A stretch of DNA of 64,000 nucleotides from Singulisphaera sp. GP187 (GTDB lineage Bacteria; Planctomycetota; Planctomycetia; Gemmatales; Gemmataceae): positions 1 through 64,000 of the forward strand of contig CAMAUE010000004.1 of assembly GCA_945861245.1 (NCBI GenBank), given 5' to 3'. A program made the translations under genes and the position numbers. The notes under the pieces were generated by a model that saw only the letters and a program-made list of their open reading frames with translations, ran no database searches and had not been told where the DNA came from. Shown here one piece after another: positions 58,042 to 64,000 of this stretch (positions are counted from its first letter, which is position 1; each line of letters opens with the position of its first letter).

Positions 58042-58204
58042 TCGAGCGTGCCGGATGGTTGGCTCTTCGTCGATAGTGATGTGGGATTCTTGTTTAGGGC
58101 AAAACGGCTTGCTGTCCTCGCTGGACGCGGTGGAGCGTTCGGGGCTGCCTGTCGTGAAGAAACACGTGGTTTTGTCCTGGCACCAGAAGGGTTCGTAAAG
58201 AACG

Positions 58205-58846
58205 ATGGCTCGTCATATTGATTCTGTTTGTCGATTGTGTCGCCGTGAAGGCGTTAAGCTTTATCTCAAAGGCAGTCGCTGCGAGAGCCCCAAGTGCGCA
58301 ATCGAACGTCGCAACCAGCCGCCCGGCATGCACGTTCGCCGCGGCAAGCTTACGGAGTACGGCGAGCGGCTTCGTGAAAAACAGAAGCTCAAGAGGTTTT
58401 ACGGGCTTCTTGACCGCCAATTCAGCCGCTATTTCCAGCAGGCAGCTCGTTCTAAGGATAACACTGGTGAAGCGCTGCTAAGCCTGCTCGAGCGCCGACT
58501 CGACAACGTCGTGCATCGGCTCGGCTTCGCCCCGTCCCGCGCTGGCGCACGCCAGTTGGTCGCCCACGGGCATATCCAGCTCAATGGCAAGAACTGCGAC
58601 ATCCCCAGCCTTAACGTCAAAGCCGGTGATGTCGTCACTGTCAACAGTCGGCCACGCAGCACGGCACAGGTTAAGCTAAACCAGCAGGCCCATATCGAGC
58701 CGATCCCCGATTTCCTTGAGATCACCGGTTCAGAACCGCCGCAAGGCCGAATGACACGCCTGCCCGGTCGTGGCGATGTCGATCCACGCCTGAATAAAGA
58801 AAAAGTACTCAACGAGCAACTCATCATCGAATTCTGCTCGCGATAA
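58205..58846 (+). CDS. rpsD: 30S ribosomal protein uS4
   Basis: CRLCRREGVKLYLKGSRCESPKCAIERRNQPPGMH...LERRLDNVVHRLGFAPSRAGARQLVAHGHIQLNGKN. Confidence 0.97.
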   Translation: MARHIDSVCRLCRREGVKLYLKGSRCESPKCAIERRNQPPGMHVRRGKLTEYGERLREKQKLKRFYGLLDRQFSRYFQQAARSKDNTGEALLSLLERRLDNVVHRLGFAPSRAGARQLVAHGHIQLNGKNCDIPSLNVKAGDVVTVNSRPRSTAQVKLNQQAHIEPIPDFLEITGSEPPQGRMTRLPGRGDVDPRLNKEKVLNEQLIIEFCSR

Positions 58847-58947
58847 CCATTCAACCCAACGAAGCCCTGGGGGCACCGAAGCGTTCCCCAGGGATGGAAT
58901 GATTCGCTTCATTGGCCCTTCGGCACTATGCCACTGGAGGCTCCCTT

Positions 58948-59943
58948 ATGCGTATTAAATGGCGCGGCTTGGAGTTGCCGAACCGATTGACGTCCGAACG
59001 TGAGACACTCACCGATACGTACGGAAAATTCTATGCTGAGCCGTTTGAGCGAGGCTTCGGCGTAACGATTGGCAATAGTCTGCGTCGCGTGCTGCTGTCC
59101 AGCCTCGAAGGCAGCGCGATTACCCGTATCAAGATCCAAGGCGTGCAGCACGAGATCACCACGATACCCGGTATCGCGGATGACGTGACCGACATCGTCC
59201 TGAACATTAAGAGTTTGGTCGTCAAGAACCTGACCGATCAGACCAAGACGATTCGTATCGAGCGACGTCAAGGTGGCATCGTGCGTGGGTCCGACATCAT
59301 CGCCGATGAGACAGTTCAAATCATCAACCCGGAACACGTCATTGCGACGATGACCGACGATGTTCCTTTCATCGTTGAGTTGACCGTAGAGAATGGTCGT
59401 GGCTATCGCACCGCGGAGGAAAACGCGGGCAAGGAACGCGAAATCGGCGTGATCCCGGTCGATTCGAGTTTCTCGCCGGTCGTTCGTGTGAAGTACGAAA
59501 TTGAAGAAACACGCGTTGGGCAAAAGACGAACTTCGACAAGCTCATAATGGAAATCTGGACAAACGGCACCATCACGCCGCATATGTCGCTGGTCGAAGG
59601 CTCAAAGATTCTGCGCAAGCACCTGAATCCGTTCATCCAATATATTGAGCCAGGCCCGGAAATGGCGCTCGACGATCGCGCCGACACGGTGAATTCGGCG
59701 GATTCGGTCGATCACGAACTGGAACGCAAACTTAACATGAGCTTGGCAGAGTTGGAACTTTCTGTCCGTGCAACGAACTGCCTTGAATCGGAAGGCATCA
59801 CGACGGTGCGCGATCTGGTTATTCGCTCGGATGAAGAACTGCTCGAAGTCCGCAACTTCGGTGAAACGACATTGCGGGAAGTAAAGCAGAAACTAACTGA
59901 GCGGGGCCTGGCCTTGGGCATGCGCATGCCCGCCCGCCGATAA
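58948..59943 (+). CDS. rpoA: DNA-directed RNA polymerase subunit alpha
   Basis: [42 protein letters not shown]...[48 protein letters not shown]. Confidence 0.98.
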   Translation: MRIKWRGLELPNRLTSERETLTDTYGKFYAEPFERGFGVTIGNSLRRVLLSSLEGSAITRIKIQGVQHEITTIPGIADDVTDIVLNIKSLVVKNLTDQTKTIRIERRQGGIVRGSDIIADETVQIINPEHVIATMTDDVPFIVELTVENGRGYRTAEENAGKEREIGVIPVDSSFSPVVRVKYEIEETRVGQKTNFDKLIMEIWTNGTITPHMSLVEGSKILRKHLNPFIQYIEPGPEMALDDRADTVNSADSVDHELERKLNMSLAELELSVRATNCLESEGITTVRDLVIRSDEELLEVRNFGETTLREVKQKLTERGLALGMRMPARR

Positions 59944-59989
59944 TTGTAGTCGAAATTGATTCCTCGCCCTACTGATACGGACGATTCCC

Positions 59990-60520
59990 ATGAGACACCG
60001 TAAAGCTGGCCGAAAATTAGGCCGAAATCAAACTCATCGTATCGCGCTTTTCCGCAACTTGACGGCGGCGCTGATACAGCACGAGCGCATTATCACCACG
60101 CTTCCCAAAGCGAAGGCTGTGCGTCCGTTCATCGAAAAACTGATCACGCTGGCACGTGAGAACACGCTACACGCCCGACGATTGGTAATATCCCGGCTTG
60201 GTCCGGCAAGCAACACCCTCGTAAAACCGCACGAGGATGACGACGGCCCGGCGGACACTCGAACGGTCGTCCAAAAGCTATTCAGCGATCTCGCGCCGCG
60301 ATTTGCCGATCGGCCAGGTGGTTATACACGGATCATGAAGCGTCATCAGGTACGCGTGGGTGATGCCGGCGCTACGGCATTCCTGGAACTGCTGAAGGCG
60401 GGTGAAGTTCGTTCACGGTCGCGTACGCCATATGTTCCGGCACCGGCACCTGTCGTGGCGCCCCAACCGGCACCTGAGGTGTCCGCTGCGGAACCCGTCG
60501 CCGCTCCTTCGGCACAATAG
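59990..60520 (+). CDS. rplQ: 50S ribosomal protein bL17 with Pro/Ala-rich C-terminal extension
   Basis: MRHRKAGRKLGRNQTHRIALFRNLTAALIQHERIITTLPKAKAVRPFIEKLITLA...GGYTRIMK. Confidence 0.96.
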   Translation: MRHRKAGRKLGRNQTHRIALFRNLTAALIQHERIITTLPKAKAVRPFIEKLITLARENTLHARRLVISRLGPASNTLVKPHEDDDGPADTRTVVQKLFSDLAPRFADRPGGYTRIMKRHQVRVGDAGATAFLELLKAGEVRSRSRTPYVPAPAPVVAPQPAPEVSAAEPVAAPSAQ

Positions 60521-60544
60521 CCTAGCCAATGGACGCAAGCATAC

Positions 60545-60579
60545 AAAAAAAGCCGATCCTTTCCGGATCGGCTTTTTTC
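60545..60579 (+). terminator. Rho-independent terminator
   Basis: AAAAAAAGCCGATCCTTTCCGGATCGGCTTTTTT after rplQ. Confidence 0.9.
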
Positions 60580-60604
60580 GTGCGAATCGACGCAAGCAAT
60601 TTAT

Positions 60605-60994
60605 TTACTTAGCGTCTTTCTTTTTCTTGCCGCCGACTACGACGAGAATCTGAGTCGCAGCCTTGCTGGTGTCGTCGGTGGTGATGAGGACGCCTACGCC
60701 CTTTTCGCCAATCTTGGTGAAGATTTCATTCTTCAAGCCGTCGGCGAGCGCCTCGCCGGCTTCGAGCTTCTTGTCGGCGAGCTTGGCTTTGGCAATTTTC
60801 GCATCCTTGGCGACGGTGATGACGATGGGATCGCCATCCTTCTCGCCCTTCTTGCCTTTCTCGCCCTTCTTGAATTTCTGTACGGTTACCTTGTCGCCGT
60901 CAACTTTCGTAACTACGCCACGAATCTCTTCGGCGGCGAGAAGGCCGAGGCTGACAGTCATCACGAACACGGCGCAAACGAGCTTACGAAACAT
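60605..60994 (-). CDS. Small secreted protein, GGKKKK C-terminus (similar to 10440..10769)
   Basis: MFRKLVCAVFVMTVSLGLLAAEEIRGVVTKVDGDKVTVQ...EIFTKIGEKGVGVLITTDD...ILVVVGGKKKKDAK. Confidence 0.7.
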   Translation of the reverse strand: MFRKLVCAVFVMTVSLGLLAAEEIRGVVTKVDGDKVTVQKFKKGEKGKKGEKDGDPIVITVAKDAKIAKAKLADKKLEAGEALADGLKNEIFTKIGEKGVGVLITTDDTSKAATQILVVVGGKKKKDAK

Positions 60995-61219
60995 TGCACA
61001 TACTCCAAACAAATGTATTATTCGCGTTCGCCCAATGCGACCGCGCTTACACGATGGTATAGGCGTTATAGGTCAGACATCAAGTTAATTGTTTATGAGA
61101 GAGGCACCAATATCGAGCCGCGTTGAATCGGCGTGCCATGGTGCGGTGTGGATGGAGGCCACTGAGCGACCCGGCGGGACAACCGTCGCTGACGCTCTAA
61201 CTCGAAGGGATTGTCACGA

Positions 61220-61543
61220 TCATGGTGTTGGTGCCGGTGGCGGCAGCGGTGGCGGAAAGGGAACCGGGCCGGGGCCGACGGGAGGCGAAAGTTGAAACAC
61301 ACCCGGTTGTTGCCGGCTGCCGGGCAGAGGCAGCGGCGGAGGCACAGCGCCAGGCCCCATCGGCGTGCCCAATCCCACCATCGGCGGCGGGCTCAGTTGG
61401 CCTTGCATTGTCACGCCGCCGTAGGGCTGAACCGTCGTCGGGCCGAGCTTGCCCGGACGGATCGCATCGGAAAGATCCGCACACAGATGCGTGCTGCACC
61501 CGGCGAGAACCGACAACAACAAGCTGACCACAGGTTTGTTCAT
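61220..61543 (-). CDS. Proline-rich putative lipoprotein
   Basis: MNKPVVSLLLSVLAGCSTHLCADLSDAI lipobox; Pro/Gly-rich C-terminal half. Confidence 0.5.
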   Translation of the reverse strand: MNKPVVSLLLSVLAGCSTHLCADLSDAIRPGKLGPTTVQPYGGVTMQGQLSPPPMVGLGTPMGPGAVPPPLPLPGSRQQPGVFQLSPPVGPGPVPFPPPLPPPAPTP

Positions 61544-61619
61544 GAGTGAGCAAATTCAAAAATGCGAATCACGAATGCACGACAGTACGAAAAGCACGAA
61601 GGAGTAACACAAATAGTTG

Positions 61620-61657
61620 TTTCGTACTTTCGTACTTTCGTACTTTCGTACTTTCGT
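61620..61657 (+). repeat. Short tandem repeat (TTCGTACT)n
   Basis: TTCGTACTTTCGTACTTTCGTACTTTCGTACTTTCGTG. Confidence 0.85.
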
Positions 61658-61714
61658 GATTATGGTTTTGTTGGCGATCGACTGCACCGTGTTCTCTGTA
61701 GTGAAATCTTCGGG

Positions 61715-62779
61715 TTAAACGGAAAAGCCCTCATAACGCAACGGCACTGCTGTTTTCGGATCGAGCAACGGCACGAAGGCGTCCGCGAGGCCTTCGAGAA
61801 CGAGGCTTATTTGAACATATCGGCCTAGATGCCACTCGGTCTCCAAACAGCGTTCGAGCATTGCCAAGATTTTGTCCGGCTGAACGCGTTGTGCCAGTGA
61901 TGCCAATAAGGGCAGTTCGGCCGCTTCCGCCGACCGCGCGGAACCTCCCGATTGCAACCGCAGCGCATCCGACAGCGACGCGATCAACAGCGTCAACGTC
62001 TGGTTGGCCCGGCGGCGCTGTGTCACCGACTCTTTGCCAGCGTCTTCAACAAACGCCACCAGCGATTTGCCCAATGCCACGCTATCGAAACGCGGCTGCG
62101 TCATCATCTGGATCATATCGCGGCGGAACTTCCACAGCGATTCGTCGGCCAGGTCGAGAGCCGTACCGGGACTGCCAGCTGCCAAGCGAGTGAGGCGGTC
62201 GAGCATTACCGGGTCGGATACGTCTTGCTGTTGCAGCAGCGTGCGAACATGTTCATCGGCAAGCGGTGCGAAGCGTACGATTTGGCAGCGCGACTTGATC
62301 GTCTCCATCTGCAGATCGAGGCTCGTGCCGATGAGGATCAGAAGTGACCCGGGCGGCGGTTCTTCGAGTGTTTTGAGGAAGCAGTTGGCGGATTCCTCGT
62401 TGAAGTCGTCGGCGTCGTCGATGATGCCGACCTTGCCATGCCCGCGTGCGCTTTTGAAGCCGAAGTTTCGGCATAAGTCACGCATGACTTCGATCGGGAA
62501 CTCGTTCTTCTCTTCCGGCATCGCCGCGAAAAAGAGATCGGGATGCGTGGCGGCGTCGACAAGCTTGCAGCCATCGCACTTGTCGCAAGCGGCAAGCGGC
62601 CGATCGCCAGGCGTGCCGGTCTCACAGAGCAGCGCTTTGGCCAACTCACAAGCGAACCGCCGTTTGCCAACGCCCGGCGGCCCAATGAACAAATACGCAT
62701 GCGCAAGCCGGCCCCGCGCGACGATATCGCGAAAGGAGTCAATCTGGCGTTCATGGCCGAGGATTTTGGACCAGGACAT
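61715..62779 (-). CDS. holB: DNA polymerase III subunit delta'-like
   Basis: MSWSKILGHERQIDSFRDIVARGRLAHAYLFIGPPGVGKRRFACELAKALLC...CDKCDGC...NCFLKTLEEPPPGSLLILIGTS. Confidence 0.88.
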   Translation of the reverse strand: MSWSKILGHERQIDSFRDIVARGRLAHAYLFIGPPGVGKRRFACELAKALLCETGTPGDRPLAACDKCDGCKLVDAATHPDLFFAAMPEEKNEFPIEVMRDLCRNFGFKSARGHGKVGIIDDADDFNEESANCFLKTLEEPPPGSLLILIGTSLDLQMETIKSRCQIVRFAPLADEHVRTLLQQQDVSDPVMLDRLTRLAAGSPGTALDLADESLWKFRRDMIQMMTQPRFDSVALGKSLVAFVEDAGKESVTQRRRANQTLTLLIASLSDALRLQSGGSARSAEAAELPLLASLAQRVQPDKILAMLERCLETEWHLGRYVQISLVLEGLADAFVPLLDPKTAVPLRYEGFSV

Positions 62780-62811
62780 TGGCAGCCAATTCACCTCAAT
62801 GAAAACGCAAT

Positions 62812-62887
62812 CCCAAGGGTGAGATCTTCCGAACTCTTGGGATTGATGCGGCGGATCTCAGAGGTTCGGAGTATCTCACCTCTGGGC
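62812..62887. repeat. Palindrome family E copy
   Basis: CCCAAGGGTGAGATCTTCCGAACTCTTGGGAT...ATCTCAGAGGTTCGGAGTATCTCACCTCTGGG between tmk and holB. Confidence 0.8.
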
Positions 62888-62892
62888 TTACT

Positions 62893-63504
62893 TCAAACTA
62901 AATGCAGGATCGCCTCACACAATTTCTTCTGCACGCTCTCCGCATCGCCGCTGGCGTCGATGACTCGACAACGGTCGGGTCGCCGGGCCGCCTCTGCCAA
63001 GAAACCCGCGCGGACCTTGGCGAAGTAGGCATCGCTGCGGCTTTCCATGCGATCAGCTGCTGGCTTGCGGCGGGTCGCGGCGATGTCGAGCGGCAGGTCG
63101 AAAATCAGCGTTAGGTCTGGCTCCAGGCCGCCCGTGCAAAAGTTGCCGACCTGCCACAAGTCGCTCGGATTCAGTCCGCCGGCGTGACCTTGATACACGA
63201 CATTGGCGAGCAGGAACCGATCAGCCAGCACGATCTGGCCGCGCTCCAGAGCCGGGCGGATGACCTCGCACACGAGCTGGGCCCGGCTCGCCATGAACAG
63301 CAGCGCCTCGCATTCGAGCGCGATCTCGCCGCGATGATGCAGGACGATCTCGCGCAGACTCTGTCCTACCTCCGTGCCGCCGGGATCATGGCAAAGCACG
63401 ACGTCACGGCCTTGAGCTCGCAGCCAATCGGCAAGTTGCACGCACTGCGTCGATTTGCCTGCGCCATCCATGCCGTCCAGCGATAGAAAGAAACCGCGTT
63501 GCAT
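62893..63504 (-). CDS. tmk: Thymidylate kinase
   Basis: MQRGFFLSLDGMDGAGKSTQCVQLADWLRAQGRDVVLCHDPGGTEVGQSLREIVL...VLADRFLLANVVYQG. Confidence 0.94.
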   Translation of the reverse strand: MQRGFFLSLDGMDGAGKSTQCVQLADWLRAQGRDVVLCHDPGGTEVGQSLREIVLHHRGEIALECEALLFMASRAQLVCEVIRPALERGQIVLADRFLLANVVYQGHAGGLNPSDLWQVGNFCTGGLEPDLTLIFDLPLDIAATRRKPAADRMESRSDAYFAKVRAGFLAEAARRPDRCRVIDASGDAESVQKKLCEAILHLV

Positions 63505-63610
63505 GAAGTGATTGTATGGACCCGCGTTTTCGTTTAACTGGCGACGTTTGGCAAGCACGCGGGATATTCACCACACCTGGTAGGAATCCACCACGGATAG
63601 CCCTGCCCAA

Positions 63611-63670
63611 GTTGGATGTCGCTCATGTTGCTCATGCCAAAAGGGGTGAGCGAGATGAGCGACATCCAAC
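63611..63670. repeat. Palindrome GTTGGATGTCGCTCAT...ATGAGCGACATCCAAC
   Basis: Perfect arms; directly followed by a family A palindrome. Confidence 0.85.
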
Positions 63671-63679
63671 TTTGATCAC

Positions 63680-63743
63680 GAGCCGGAAGCGTAAGCGACG
63701 GATTGAGAAAACAAATCCAATCCGTCGCTTACGCTTCTGGCTC
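63680..63743. repeat. Palindrome family A copy
   Basis: GAGCCGGAAGCGTAAGCGACGGATTG...CAATCCGTCGCTTACGCTTCTGGCTC. Confidence 0.9.
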
Positions 63744-63894
63744 GTAAGACGATCTTGGCCACCTTGCATTGCCTTCCCAATCGTTTTGAACGCTGGACTT
63801 TTTTCGTTTCAGCCGTTTTCCCTTGCCTCTTTTTTCATTTTGCGCGACAATACCTCTACTCCCGTGCGAATCCTGACCCACCGAGGCGAACCTC

Positions 63895-64000
63895 ATGCAC
63901 CTTACTCGTCGCGCATTGCTGGAAATCGGCGGCCTCGGTTTGCTCGGCTCCCAGCTGGCCCCGTTCGCGGATGCGCAGCCCACTCCCCAGGGCCGACGCC
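63895..64000 (+). CDS. Secreted protein N-terminus, possibly DUF1501 family (truncated by window end)
   Basis: MHLTRRALLEIGGLGLLGSQLAPFADAQPTPQGRR; Tat-like start typical of planctomycete DUF1501 proteins. Confidence 0.5.
   Translation, partial: MHLTRRALLEIGGLGLLGSQLAPFADAQPTPQGRR

Overview
High-GC, gene-dense bacterial chromosome segment. Gene content (FGE-sulfatase-like protein, bacterial alpha-2-macroglobulin, GH3-like protein, PQQ-like beta-propeller, a probable DUF1501-type N-terminus, large TPR-like secreted proteins) suggests a planctomycete, possibly Gemmatales; this is inference. Housekeeping anchors are rpoN, recR, ybaB/ebfC, dnaX, hemW-like, a fatty-acid/polyketide-like KS-KS-DH-ACP-KR-DH cluster, mnmE, rnpB, an HU-like gene, rpmJ-rpsM-rpsK-rpsD-rpoA-rplQ, holB-like and tmk. 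The observations most worth a second look are: (1) a thioredoxin-like gene with an in-frame UGA followed by a SECIS-like hairpin, a candidate selenoprotein; (2) an RNase P RNA whose P12 region carries an inverted array of GAGTGGC heptamers; (3) an A10 run in dnaX at about codon 423, where slippage in either direction gives immediate stops and a gamma-like product; (4) a 161-bp MITE-like element with terminal inverted repeats, present in two same-length copies, one diverged copy and one relic; (5) a dense set of unrelated intergenic palindrome families, one nested inside another and one supplying a gene's stop codon; (6) a ketoacyl synthase whose active-site Cys is replaced by Glu, next to an intact KS. 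All calls come from reading the sequence; no searches or folding programs were run.
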